Shown here: piece after piece, positions 1 to 13,350 of the stretch
Layout of the letters: every line of letters starts with the position of its first letter
Position numbering within the stretch: the first letter of the stretch is position 1
DNA from: Oxyruncus cristatus
Taxonomy: Eukaryota > Chordata > Aves > Passeriformes > Cotingidae
DNA length: 64,000 nucleotides
Direction of reading: 5' to 3'
Assembly (NCBI GenBank): GCA_013399855.1
Contig: VXAY01002371.1
Span: 820,321 to 884,320, forward strand
The notes under the pieces: generated by a model
Databases searched by the model: none
What the model saw: only the letters and a program-made list of their open reading frames with translations
What the model was told of the DNA's origin: nothing
Made by a program: the position numbers and the translations under genes

Positions 1-559
1 TGCTTTGCAACACAAAGTCATTTTCCTTATATTACAAATATTCATAAATGTCATCTTTTGAACCATTTTGATCTGTGCCCTGACTTAGCAGAATGATAAG
101 AAACTATTTTGCTGAGTAACTGCCCCTTTTCAAGCAGTCCACTTTTAAAAGGAAAAAGTTGGGAGCTGTTTAATTTATTAAATCATTTACGCTTTAAAAT
201 GCGTAAGGTCTTTTACTGGAGTGCGTCAAATCCTCTAATGTAGGGGTAACCTATATAGTAACCCCACTAAAGGCCATCAGAGCGTTGTCACTAATTGTTT
301 TTAAGTGGGAAAGCCATTGCAAAGAATTATTTTGTGACTAATAGATGCATTGTCATCTTTAAGCTATAAAGACCAAACCATTCCCTCCTCCTTTAGGAAG
401 GAAGGTACCATTTGTCAACTGCTACATCTTCAGGGTGTAAGAGTTCCAGATAGTGTCTGGTGATGTAAGCACACTTTGCACAGTGCTGAACCAGGAGGGA
501 GTTCTTCCACTTTTATTTTGAGGTTAAGAGTTAAATGAATCTTTATCATGCATCCTAGG

Positions 560-579
560 AATACACATATATGTGTATT
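560..579. repeat. Perfect 20-bp palindrome
   Basis: AATACACATATATGTGTATT is identical to its reverse complement. AT/CA-rich dyad, probably chance or microsatellite-derived. Confidence 0.8.
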
Positions 580-1843
580 GTTTACAATGCACTGCACATG
601 TCAGTAGACAGGGTTAAGGACACAACAATAAAAATAATTTTGGAAGCTATAGCAGAAGGCAGGAGAGACTAGGATAGTTTACACCACCAAGGAAGTTAGG
701 ATTTCCTTCTAATTAGGATAAAACATGCGGCTGCGAGGCATGTGGGACCAATCCCTCATTTAACCTCACCAATGGCACAAAGAGAGAAAAGGTTTAGTTC
801 CCACCAGCTGATGCTGGAACTGTGTGCTGTGGAAATTAGAGGGAGGGTTTTTTTAAAGGAGAGTAGGGAAACAAATATCACAAGATGGATGAAGACTACA
901 CTTCTTGTTGGGTTTGTTTTATAACTGTCATAGCTCCAGGGAGCACAAGACTTCAGCCTAACCTGAGCTATTGGTGGCTGTAACTTCTACCATCCCTTAT
1001 TTTAGGAAGATTTATCAGAGCATCGTTGCTTTAAGTCACTGCACAGAAGTGACAGCACTTGTAAACAGATGATGATGGGGGGATTTCTCCTACATATAGT
1101 GCTGTTGGAGCGTAATTGCCTGGTAGCAGGTGGCTGCAGGAAGCCAGCAAGAGCAGAGGGACTAGAGAAACTAACCTTCATCCCACTCTTCTTGCCCTGC
1201 AACAGCTTGACTTTTGGTGGGCAGCTTTGGGTCTGGTATAGAAAACATGCTGTTTGCATTGCCCATTCAGTGATATGCTTAAACACCATATTTGCTGAAA
1301 CAAGAGACTGGGGCATAAGAAGTGGAAGAAAAGGGGGAGAACTGTAGCTACACAGAAATATTAGTGCTACACACTCATCCTGTTCCCTTCTGCAACACTG
1401 ATTGTATCTCCAAAGCTCTTCAGCACATCCACTCCTCTAATCCCATCTACATTTACTTTTTCACAGAAGCATCTATCAAGGTCTGACTAAAACCAGAATA
1501 TGCTGCTTGTCAAGACCCAGTCTAGGATATCAAAGGATCAGTCTGGTAGAGCCAGGACACTCTTCGGAGATGGGTACCGGTTTCTGGGGATGGAGCTGCA
1601 TCCAGTTTCAGCTTCTGTCAGCACTCACACATGCTATCCCCACCAACAGACAATCCTTGCAAGTGCTGCCCACTACGTGGCTAGACAGCACTTCAGTGAT
1701 ACCCCCTTCATACAGTACCATGCACAACATCCTGCCTGCCAGCCTTCTTCAGAATGTGCTCAACAGCTTCAATGCTGGGAACATACTTAATATGTTTTAA
1801 GAGGATTCTTTAAAAATAGAATGAAAACAGGTGTCTTTGCTTC

Positions 1844-1865
1844 TTTTTTTTTTTTTTTTTTTTTT
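1844..1865. repeat. Poly-T run (22 T)
   Basis: Uninterrupted T22. Could be the poly-A tail of a minus-strand retrocopy, but the sequence beyond it shows no polyadenylation signal or recognisable transcript. Confidence 0.9.
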
Positions 1866-2759
1866 ATGTCTCTCTCCCATATGAGCATGTTGAGTAAAGA
1901 ACTGTGTAAAAACAATGCTCTCTTCTCCCTTCACCTTCAAATCTAACACACATCTTCAGAATTCAGTCTGGTCAAAAAAATACAGAAGTACCAAAGGTTT
2001 CTTTCCCACCTCAAAAAAGTGCAGTCTTCCACTGGAAACCAACAAGATCATTCATCTGTTGCTTATCATGATGTTTCATGGACTTAAGGATATTTCAAGC
2101 ACCTCTTTTTATGGAATGCAGTACAGACATAGTGAATTTTCTGTATCACTCACTGAAGATTTCAGACACACCTACAATAAGCCAATACACAACTGCTTTT
2201 GTTTAGTTATTTCTATGAAAGAAGATTTGATTAATTTTCTGTATTGTGAAAAAAAAAATGCCTTCATAGAAATACGGAGGACATACAACATTCTTCTAGT
2301 ATTAAGATCTGAAACATGTATCATGGCTTGGAGTTTGTTGAATCTTACCACAGGACTCATGCTTAGTAGGGCTTTGAAGGTGGGTGTGTTTTTGTCACTT
2401 CTAAGTGGACACATCAGTAACAAAGGGTCTAACACCAGGGAGGGCAGATTGGTAATATCTAGAAGCTAGTGAGTATCCATTTTAATAACTAGGTGTTTTC
2501 TACTGTGCTTCATGACCCTCCCCTTCCACCACGGCCTGATGGAAGAATGCAGGATGCCGTATTTGTGCCACCATTATGTTACCTGTGCTATGTCTAAGTG
2601 ATTTCTGAACACAGCTGCCTCTACCCTACCCAAAGAAAGACTGGTGTGATGAAAAAGCACAGATAATAGTGAGAGCATTTTTTGCAGGCAGGCACACAGG
2701 AATCTCAGTTTGGAGGATGGCTGGCACTGAACTGGGGGTGATGAGCCATACAAGTGAGC

Positions 2760-3200
2760 ACACTGGTGCTTAGCCTGGCTCCGTAATTGAGATGCAGAGT
2801 TGCTCAGGTTGCTCTATGCTGTGCTGCTGCAACATCCTCGGAGGCTTCTCCTGCTGTGGCACTCAGCATCCTACTCTGAGACAGGCCGCAGAGAATCAGA
2901 CCATGCTCTGCACCACAGCAGGAGCCTCCCCAGAGCTGGACAGCTGAGCAAAGCACAGCAAAGGTGTCCAGTCACAGAGCACTGAGCCAGCTTTTTCGAT
3001 TTGTTCTGGCTTTGCAGTGGGTGTAACAGCTCCTGGCTGAGATCTGACCTGAGCTACTGTGTTATCTCTGGGTCATGTTCCCAAGTCTATGCTGTGCTGG
3101 TAACTTTTTTACCCAGGACTCTTGCCCAGAGCCTCCCCAAAGCTGAGTGGCACTGTGTTAGTGGGGCAGTTGGAGGGAATGACCCATCCATGATTTAGAT
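2760..3200. other. GC-richer block, possible decayed repeat
   Basis: Stands out from the AT-rich surroundings and contains two related stretches (GAGCCTCCCCAGAGCTG near 2924 and GAGCCTCCCCAAAGCTGAG near 3130). Not matched to any family from memory; open frames here have no recognisable features. Confidence 0.25.
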
Positions 3201-6200
3201 ATCTAAAACTGTTGGAATTAGGTCTTTGGGGTGTTGACTGCTACATTTCTAGATATACTGAACTGTCTGTTATCTTGATACCAGACTCGAGCTCTCTGGG
3301 AATTTAGGATTTTTTAAATATATAATCTAACATACCTATAGACTAAATGATGTTGGCGCAATCCATTGGCCAGATCTCACAGGGTAGAACTCAGCTCTGA
3401 AATGTCTGCACATGACTTGATTTGCACATCTAATACATGGTTTCTGTAATGTTTATAATTGTGTGCTGAATATGATAGAGTTTGAGGAACCATATTCACA
3501 GATTAGTGACATATGTAAGATACCATACAATATAGCACACTAAACAAGAGATTTAATCCATGACCTTTACCACATGGTGTCCCTGAGCACTTGAGTCTAC
3601 ATGTAGAGACTGAAATGCTAACCATGATGTTTTCAGATAGGTGTTTGCAGGTGTCCATCTTTACCTTTCTTGATTACCAGTTCTACATTGTAAATGCTGC
3701 AAGAATTCCCTTAGGATTCCCACATGATAGAGCATTAGCTGGTAGCCACTTCCCCTTACCTAAGTAAATGTGAAAGAAGGGGTACAGAAACAGACTCCCA
3801 GCTGAGGGACAAACACATATCAGTGACATATAAACTAAAAGGTGATATAGGAGTCTAGCACATTTTTGTAACTAGCAATTTTCTTTTATTAAAGAATAAT
3901 AGTCCAATATAGAATACATATATACTGTATGAATAGTGTATGAATACATTCCTATATGTAGTTTGGCACTTCAAGTTTGGGTAATTTTCTATTAGTGACT
4001 TAGGAAACTTATCTAAGTCCACCTCCCACTCAAGCCTTACTGCTTTTTGGTATGACTTTACAGTCTCTTCATCACTGAGTTTCGCAGTATGCTAAAACAT
4101 CCACTGCCAGTAGAAATAATATTCATTGTGGTGTTTTTAGTGATAAAATTGGGGTTTCAAGGCTCAAGTGCAAATGCTAAACTAATTTACAGTTACTTTT
4201 GGCATTGTAAGCAGTAGTGCTGTACATTCTGTTCAGAAAGTATGTGACAACTTAGGTAAAGAAAAACCACCTTTGCACTCAATTTTATCAAACCTTATAT
4301 AGAAGGAGGAGGCAGCCTGCAGAGAATGTGTTGAAAATTTATTTCAAAGGCAGGTTGTAGATTATTGAGGAGAGACACAGCAAAACCTGGGATGAATGAT
4401 CCATCCCAAAACCAAAAGATTCTGAAGGAAAAAGCTTAACCAGTTGGAAGAAAACAACAGATGATTTTGTCAGCTTGAATCAAGCAGAGAAGTGAAACCC
4501 CATTTCCTGGGAATTCATGAAAAGAGGTATTTCAAAAAAAAGAAGGAATATAAGGATGCTGTATCCAGATGGTCAAAATCACACAGTGAAAACTGTCTTC
4601 AGAAGGTGGAGATTGCCAGCCTTTTTAAAAGTGGTAATGTCAGGCCTCATCAGCCAAGGAACTGTAGATGCGAGCAGTAGCTGGGCAGGAGACACCAGTA
4701 AAACATGTTAAACATGACATTTCCCTCAATCACTCACTAGATATCATTTCCCACTGCTCAGTGCTGAAAGGTGCCATTTTCGGAGTGAAACAGTAAAACT
4801 GAGGTGCTGACCTCCACAGCCATTCAAGAGTGACTACTGCCAGTTCTGTGTAACTAAAAGTTCTGATTTCCACTCAGGCTTTTTCTTTTTTTTTAATCAC
4901 TCTCACATTTCCAGAAGGACAGAATGTCTTGGAAGTTTTGAAAACAATAATACAGATGTAAATGTTGGCATTGAAATCTCTGAGTTGGAGAGGACAACAG
5001 AGCTAGTTCAGAAGTCCTGGCTCCAACTCCTCGAGGTTCTGGATGCCCTCTGGAGAAAATCTCTTGTGGTTCTGTCACTGCTGAGGGATAAAGCGTTGGG
5101 AGCCTCTGACAGTCAAGGATTGCTGGCCACAAAATTCTAGCTACCTAAAGTTTTCCTACCTTAAGAAGCAGAGGTCTAAGCACAGCTCTTACGACTGCAT
5201 TTCTGGGTCTTCAGGTACTATTTTTAACCACTCCAACTGTGGCTACTGGTTTAAAATTCGAGGTAAAAACTTCTCCCTGCTGCACTCTCCCCTAAATCTC
5301 CCATCTGGTCATCTTTTTATGAGTGTTTTTCTTCGCATAAAGCCTAAACATTTACCTAGAATTCCACATATGTAGTTCTGGGTCAATAACAACAAGATGT
5401 TATGCTTGCACTCTGCCTAGACTATTGATGTGCAGACTAAAGAACTCTGGGTGTGGGTTTTGGTTTGATGGGGTTTTGCTGCTGTTTTTATGGACAAAGT
5501 CCACCTACCTATCTTCTGTTCACACCACAATAATTTGGGAAGGAGAGACCCAACCCAGCTGAGAGGGAGCAATCAGTTTGATTGTACAACCAGGCTGATT
5601 CAGGGCTCTAAATGGAACATATTCTTGTCTTTATGTATATTTTCTATATTAGCTAACCTTCAACTAAAATGATCAGCAGTAAAACAGTTAACAATGTTAA
5701 CATTCTATCTGTCATCTTCAGGTTTCAGAGTCAGTATTGTATAGGGATGAACGGGTCAGACCAATTGAAAGTTACTTTTTTGATTGTCTTTGGTCTCATG
5801 AACATAAGACTACATCAGTACTGTTTGATTCACGTCTTCAAGGATTTCTTCACAGCCACGACTGAGGAACATACTTTTATTTTAGATGTGATATGAGACT
5901 TCAGAGCACCAGCTTGATACCAAGTTTAATAGTGACATAAAGTATTGTGTGAATGCAGCACAAGAAATTTAAGAAGATTTTGGCTGAACATGGTCTTCTT
6001 CTTCCACCTTCTTGCTTTCTCCCTGTCATATTTGGTCAGGTTGATATCTGTTTACTTAGCACGCAGTAAGCTAACTCCTGCTATCATCTCTCATCTCTCT
6101 GAAATACTTATTGCTGTTTCTTATACTCTTATATCCCTGAGGGGTATGGTTTTTGTTTACATCTTAACAGAATTAAGTAGTAGGATGTGTTTGCATAAGC

Positions 6201-8681
6201 CTTACAGGCATACTTCTTCTTGGGCTTCTCAGGTATTAATTACAGCTGCTGGTGTTTTGTAAGAAAAGATCTATGTTTCTGGAAGAACAGAAAGTGTTTT
6301 ACAATACATAAAAAGAGAGAATGTGTAATTTTGGAACCATTCACCCAGATTATCAGTTTATTTCCCTGCAGTAATGAACACATAATGCACCTTTTACTCT
6401 TGATGTGATTCACAATTCTGTACGATTCCCTACAACAAGGGATAGATGCAAAATAGTCACTTGGCAGAAGCTTTGCCAGATTAAAATCTGCTTGCTTGTC
6501 CTTAAATCTACTGTTAAACAGTTTGTCATATGTTGTTAAAATTATGGAAGGATGTAGTGGTCTTAACACTGCAATACTTGATTTACAGGTGAGCATGTCC
6601 CTCCAATGCAAAGTCTAGGAGACAAGTGGTGAGCCTTCCTCTTGCCTCAAACAATTTGACCTTGGATCTGCCACTTTTCTGCAAAGCTCCCTCCTTCAAA
6701 GCCTGCTGGTCCCCTCCTCTGGCCCCAGGGATCTTCAAGTCTTTGTGCAAAGTGGAGCACCTTTAAAAAAGTTCAGGGCTGGAATGTCACCTGTGGGTGA
6801 GAGGGAGTTGAGCCCTCATGTCCAGTTTTCTTTGTGCACTGAACAGCCTGATAGGAATCATCAGTGGAAACAAAACCTTTTTGCATGTCTGTCTGGCACG
6901 TGAGAGCTCTAAGGAAGCTATTGTCACTGCAGTTTTGTGGCAAGAAAATGGATATTTATTACAATGCAAACTCCATCCGCAAACTGTGCATACTGTGACA
7001 CACTTTTCCCTTAGAAATACTGAGAGGATTATATGTGTAGAATTGTATTTACAAATAAATAACTCTTCTGAGCTTCTTCTGAGCAAGCCTCATTGGGTAT
7101 TTGTGTACTGCTTAATAACTGTGGCAGGAAGCAATTCATAGCCAAGTGGTGCAAGATGCATCCTGTCAGTCTTCCTGGTGTCCAATTTCTCCCTGAGCAG
7201 AATGTTCTGCAGTGTTCTGTCCTGCACCTCCTCACGGCCTTGTCTGCTGCACTCAGGCCCTAGAAGGTGACAGGTAGGTTTGGGGGAGTTTTGCATTTTG
7301 GCTTTTTTGCCATTTCAGAGCATCTTAAGCAATCTGGGCTGCATTAAAGACCATAATATTGATGGGTTTACAGCATGAAACTGAGAGTATTGTCACATGT
7401 GGTGGTGTTATGTGGGGAACGTTTTGTAGCACAAGACCTGCTAGAATAATGTCAGAAAACTGTACAAGGTAGAGGAAACCAAATCTGAGGCAGCCATGTC
7501 CATGTCGCCCTTTGGAAGCAAATGTATGGTGTGAAATATTTCCAGAACTGTACCCACTCACCTCCTGGGGGAGGTTGTCAGGTGTAGCCCACAACAGGGC
7601 ACTCACTAGCAGCTGAGGAACAGACTTTATCCGAGCTGCAGTGCCAGTGCTTGCAGTATGGCCATTTTCTTTTTTAATTTAGCAGCAGTGTGTGTCCAAT
7701 AAATCTCAGTAGAGGCCAGGAGCTACAATTTCTATTGCTGCAGATGAAGACTGCAATGAGGGAAAACAGACTGCAGGAGGAATTCTGCTTCCCAGCTTAT
7801 GCAAGGGTTGTTTATTTGAGCCATAGGATACTAATGGCTTGGAAAAAGAGGAACAATGAATGACTTGAAATTTTTTAAAAACAGTTATTTTTACTATGGC
7901 TTCTTCAATGGTCAAGAGGAATAAAATACATCTGCTGAATAGCTGTCTCAAATAAAAAATAAATTAATAAAAGCAAAAATTAAGGCTGGAGCAGGACATA
8001 CAAGGAACGGTTAATGGGTAAACATGCGTTAAAATATGTAAACATACATTAGAAATAAAAATTTTATTTCAGTTTTCACATTGTCACTCAGGCCTGGGCC
8101 ATATCTTTAAAAGCGGATTTAAAAAAACTAATCTAATAACCTTTCATAGATAATTAGGCTCCTAAATCTTTCATATGTTGAAGAAAGTAATATTTCTCCC
8201 CCTCCCCCCCATTTTCTAACTAAATAACCAGCTGTCTTAGAAAAGAACAGTTTAGTTAAAGAACAGCTTATGTTAAAGTTTTGCGTAGTTTATCATTTGT
8301 TGTAGGGAATACGAAAGGTTCTCCAAGAAATCAGAAGTCAGAACTATGATTAATATCCCTGTATCTGTAAGAGAAAATAATTTATTTTTCTTTTGTTACA
8401 TTTCAGAGAAAGTGCTAGTTGGAAGATTATTGGTTGGTGTCCAACTTTCAAAGATAATTCTCTTAACTAGGACTCTTACTTCATCACTTTGCCATACCCA
8501 TTGCCTGCAAAAATTAGAAGTTTGAGCTCCAGAGAGCAGACTTGAATGGCGAAAGGTAAAACTGCCTGCCTTGGTAAGAGATCATTAAATCATATAGACA
8601 GGTTTCATATAAAAAGGATCTCAAATAACTACAGAGTCGTGGACAACAACAGCAGGGAGTAGAGCTGGAGGAAACATGTGA

Positions 8682-9115
8682 CCAGTGAAGAAAGTCACAG
8701 GAGTTTGGTTTGTTTAGCATAGAGGAAAGATGACTTAGAAATGTGATAATAACAGTCCCCAGAAATGCTACGGGCCACCAGAAAAACAAAAACAAACAAA
8801 AGATTACAATGACTGACAACAACAAGATTAAATCCCTTTTCTGTCACCTCTGCAGATAGGACAAAAAGTAATTGCCTCAAACTGCATCTAGTGAGATGTA
8901 GATGAGACAACACCAGTCAGAATAGCAAAGGACTGGAATTGTGTGTATGGTGAGGTGGTAGGCTCTTTGTTATCAGAGGTTTTAAGAATAACTCTTCAAA
9001 TGTTTAAATAGAAACAGCTGTTGAGGAGTCTGGGCATAGCCAACATACACAGTTCTACTTCGGGAGAGGTGGATGTGATAAATGAGCTACTAAGATTCCT
9101 GGTGGATCTACTTCC
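8682..9115 (+). mobile_element. Old CR1 LINE 3' fragment
   Basis: Starts near a degenerate GTTTGTTTAGCATAGAGGA segment typical of the CR1 3' region, followed by the recognisable ACAAAAAGTAATTGCCTCAA, GACTGGAATTG and TTTTAAGAATAACTCTTCAA segments of the CR1 3' region, in the + orientation. Heavily diverged and without a clear terminal octamer, so an old copy from an early subfamily. Confidence 0.6.
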
Positions 9116-12100
9116 ATTGTTCTACTACTCTTAAAAAAGAACAAAGAAAAAAATAATTCATTAGCTTCTAGATAGTATTACACTTGTAAAAAAATTCCCT
9201 CTTTTGTTTTCTAAAAAAACCCCTTTTGTTCTCCCCTGGGGTTGCAAATAATGTAGAGATTCTCAGGCTTTTGATCATTGTTGCCTGGATGTGTAATTTC
9301 CATGCCTCCCATCCTCTGCATACCCATAGAAAATGGTTTTACATCTGAGGAGAAAGAAAAAATCCCTTGATGCTCCATCCTCACCACAGTAACTTGGAAA
9401 GAGAGGTGTTTTACATGATCAAAAACACAGTCTCCTTTTTGGAAAGTGATTTTTATGTATATGATCTTGGCTGCAGAAGCCAAGTAATGATGTTAATGAC
9501 GTATAGTTGTACCCATTGTATGTAGGGGTTTTTTGTCACTGAAGGTAATGGCAGAAACCACAACTACAGCAGAGTTCTTTTCTGTTATATCCTTCAGATT
9601 CCATAATTGGCTGAGATTGTTCCTGGAGTCAGTCCACACCACCTTCAAGTTTATTCAAAGTGATGAACACTTGTCATAACTCTGTAATTTAAGCCTCTTG
9701 GCTTTTCATGTTAAAGTCTATAGGAGAGAAGTTTTTAAAGTAGTAAGATGGTTATCTATTCAACAATATGTGTACACCTGTCTTTTGGAATTCATTTAGT
9801 TCTTGATATCCGACCATACTCAGGCATGAGCCTTGCTGCAATTCCATTAGACTTTGCTGGTTCATAATTACGGAGCTGGGAAGTGTAGTGTTCCCTGGCA
9901 AAACCTGAATACCATCTAAGTGTAGGAAGTACTGTGGAAATGCACAGTACAGAGAACTGCAGCTTATCCAATCTACTTATGTGCCTCCAGTCTGCACTCT
10001 TTTCTGTTTCTGGTCCTGCTATGCTTATTACAGGCTGTCTGGTTCAGCTGACTCAGTCATTCACACTTGGAAGACCTTCTATTAACCACTGTCAACTTCC
10101 AGTTCATCATTCAGCACATACTGCCATCCTGTCCCCTTCTTAATTTCAGTGTCCTTGATTGTTCTCTTTGATTCTATTATTCCTTCTCATTTCAGATCAT
10201 ATTAGGCTAAGATCAAAGCTTTTAAATGTCCTCACTATCTATCTTAGTCCATATCATATCCACACATTGCCTCTGTCCCTTGAAATGTCTATTCCTTAGT
10301 AAGTGCACAGATAGACACTCTTTTGACTTTTATTATCATTTGTGGATTTCACATATGCCTTTTGCTGTTTCAGTTATTAAAATATATCAGATTCAGTCAC
10401 CTTCTCATGCTGCTGTACTCTCCGGGGTTTTAAATTTGAGGCTTCATTAGGATCATAGACTGTGCAAAGCAGGCAAAGGGACACTTTAAAGAGTACCAGC
10501 TCAGATCTTGGCCACAGAAAGGCATCTGTGCTTGGAAGGTGGGACAAGGAAAGATCAACAGCATTATGTACAAGAGCTCTGACCAGGTTAAAACCAGTAA
10601 TCTGGCCATGAGGTGAGTAAACTGTACTCCACATTTTTTTAGCACTGTTGAGTGCTGATAGGACCCTGGGTCTTCACACAGGGCCCTGACGCACACGAAG
10701 TCTTACGGGGCAGAGTCCTGCCTGCCCTATGACTAAACATAAAAGTCTGAAAATTATTACTTTGTTTCAACAGAGTTAATTTCTGGTCTTCTTTCTGAAA
10801 GTTCTTTTTTTTTTTTCCTTTTTTCCCATTAACTTATGGTGCTAATGGTGCTAATGGTCCCTTTCATCCAAAGGGACGAAAGTGGACTTAACTCCACAGT
10901 TAATGCTTCCTCCCATGTTCTGCTTGAGCTGTGATCAGAGGAAAGGCAAATAAAAATTAGCAAAACTGAGATAGAAAGTAAGTGCCAGGAGCTGTTTAAG
11001 CTGAATGAATGGCTGGGCAGAGCGGGTTACAGTGAATTGGTAACGTTTAGAAATACCCTAGGTTGTGGAATGTGGAAGACGTGCAGCTCAGAGCTAATAC
11101 CTAGATGTCAGGGCAGAGAGACTGGCAGGATGGCTAAATGCATGAAGAAGAAAATAGGAAAAGAACACACAGAGGACAACTGAGTAATTTTTCTACTATA
11201 TTAACAGCTAAAGATCCATGAAGTGCAAGGGAGACGGGCTGCAACACTAGCTTGGACAGAAAACTGATCCGAGACAATCAGCCATCAGTAACTGCATCTG
11301 TGTTCATAGTTCACACTGCCCAGAAAGGAGGAGTGGAGGCAGGAAACAAGGACAGTGTCCGCAGGAAGCAGGGCAGGACAGCAAGGTTCCTCCAGAGGAG
11401 TGACCAGGAAAGAAGGGAAAGAATGAAAGGCAGTTGTGAAAGCCAGACAGCACCTGGCTTCAGGCACTGTCAGCAGCGTCCACAGAACCTGGCTGGTCAC
11501 TGTGGAAGAAGTTTTGCGCCCAGCTCCAGATTAAAGAAATGGGCATCTGAAATCTTGACAACAGCAGCCTGTCTGTTCCGTAAGCAAGAATCCAGGTTTT
11601 CTAAACTTTTAAAGTATTTAGTGTTTCTAAATCACTTCTAACCCTCACAGAAAAGGCCTTATGTCAAAGCTGAGTATTACAGTTTAATCTGTATCCCTAC
11701 CATACAAGACAAGTTTTGCTTCTCACCTATTAATTTATTCATTCTTCCTATGTTCAGAAACCTCTTTCATGATTGGCGTTTCTGTAACATCAAAACACCA
11801 AAGGAATTGTAGTCCTATAAGATGTTATTTCTTTAATCAGCTAGATTATATTCAACTAAATCTGCATTATATTAATGGGAGAATTGGTATACTAAAAGAT
11901 GATAAACAAGCTACCGTTTTGTAGTGTAAAGGGAATTAAAAAGCAATGCATAATATTTGTACGTCCTTCATGTATAAAACTGTTTACTTCCAAAGCACTA
12001 ACCCTGCAACTTTAGTTAGAAAAATCCATCCAGTCATTCAGCTGCATTAATATGATACAATGAATAGATGACATAAAACACTACTTTATTTTCCTTTCTC

Positions 12101-13230
12101 TTTTCGCTTCTATTAAGAATAATCGAAGTAAGAAAAACTTGTTATGCAAAGTAAATTATTTGGTAAGCTAGTCATAATTCCTGTAGAAAGTAAATATTGA
12201 TTTTTATGAAAAGGCTCAAATGATAAGATATAGGGCATAATTTTGTCACATAGGTTTTAGGGGCTAAGTGCTTCAACTACATTCAGAAACTAAAATTGCA
12301 CTTCTAAAAAGTATATCCATAACCAAACTGCAAGACCATGATACATTTACCTCAGTAATAAAATTTCTCTCATGAAAATTACAATGGATTAGAAAAAAAA
12401 GGAACATTTATACTGGGAAGAATGATCCACTGGAAGAAAATAATAGATGAAAATTTCAGCCTAATTTGTTTTTTCCCATGGTAAAATTAATGACTTATGA
12501 TGTATAGTAAATTAGTTAATTATGTAAGATGTCAAACCCTGTAAAGGATGTAAGATTTGATTTTGCAAATCCCTTCTGCCTGTGAGAAGTTTTTCAGTAG
12601 TAAGCACTAGTGATTAAAATGTCAGCAGAAGGGACTGATACATATTCTACCATTCCAATAGCAGAATATAAGAATTACATGCTTGGAAAGTCCATATAAT
12701 AACAAATATAAATTTCAAGTTATTTTAAAGAGTGATTTAAACTGAAAATTAAAAAAGAAGCACTAAGTTACAGCAAGGTGGTCTCCATATGGGGCCTTTT
12801 TTTCATCAGAATATTCTCTACATCTGCCTTTGCAGCACATTTACCACCCTACCAGCCAGGGAACCCGTGTTTGGGGAAAGTGTCAGATTGTCCGTGTCTG
12901 GCTTTTGCAAAAATTGCACGTGTTCTGAACAGGATGCAGTTGCAATTTCTTAAAATACTCTCATATTCTCAGTTATTTGCATTCTTCAATTCCCAGCCAG
13001 CCAAATCCCAACAGGAATTGACACTTTCAATGACAGCAGTTTCTTCTCACTTTCTATGGCATAACATAAACCACAGCAGAATTCCTGTAGGCTTTACCTT
13101 ATCTTTTAATGTACCACTTGCTTTCAGTATAAGATCCAGTCTCTTCTTCCTGGTAAGTCTAGTATTACTATTTTTAAGTGTGAAAGGAACATGTTGCATC
13201 ACCCAGTGGTGACAGCTCTAAACTGAACTC

Positions 13231-13350
13231 TGCAGTGGCAGTATTTGATAGTCAATGTCTTCTTTAAAAGATGAAGTGACATTATGTGTATTTCGTATTT
13301 ACCAAAATGTACACTGTCGGAAAAAAAGTGGCAATGGAAAATTTTTGGGG
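13231..13350 (+). pseudogene. Possible degenerate U4 snRNA pseudogene
   Basis: GCAGTGGCAGTAT at 13232-13244 matches the conserved 5' stem region of U4 snRNA (from memory) exactly, followed by TAGTCAATG at 13249-13257 (U4: TAGCCAATG). About 85-100 bases on, GTCGG, GTGGCAA and AATTTTTGG (13316-13348) resemble the U4 3' stem and Sm-site region at roughly the right spacing. The middle is poorly matched. It could be chance; if real it is a decayed retrocopy, not a functional RNA. Confidence 0.3.

Larger units (their letters stand above)
1..8681. other. Intergenic flank upstream of UST, no supported gene
   Basis: AT-rich, no recognisable protein, RNA gene or splice-bounded exon. Contains a T22 run at 1844-1865, a 20-bp perfect palindrome at 560-579, and a somewhat GC-richer stretch at about 2760-3200. 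The longest open frame (1915-2469, 184 codons, +) has no recognisable domain. In human the gene upstream of UST is SASH1; none of its coding sequence was recognised here. Confidence 0.7.

Noticed and set aside
1915..2469. 184-codon + strand frame
   Set aside because: No recognisable domain, no splice or promoter context, and it crosses A-rich runs; within the range of chance open frames for a 64-kb window.
4970..5135. Possible reverse CR1 3' end (CTGAGTTGGAGAGGACAACA and CTCCAACTCCTCGAGG)
   Set aside because: Only short similarity to the CR1 terminus and nothing consistent with CR1 further on.
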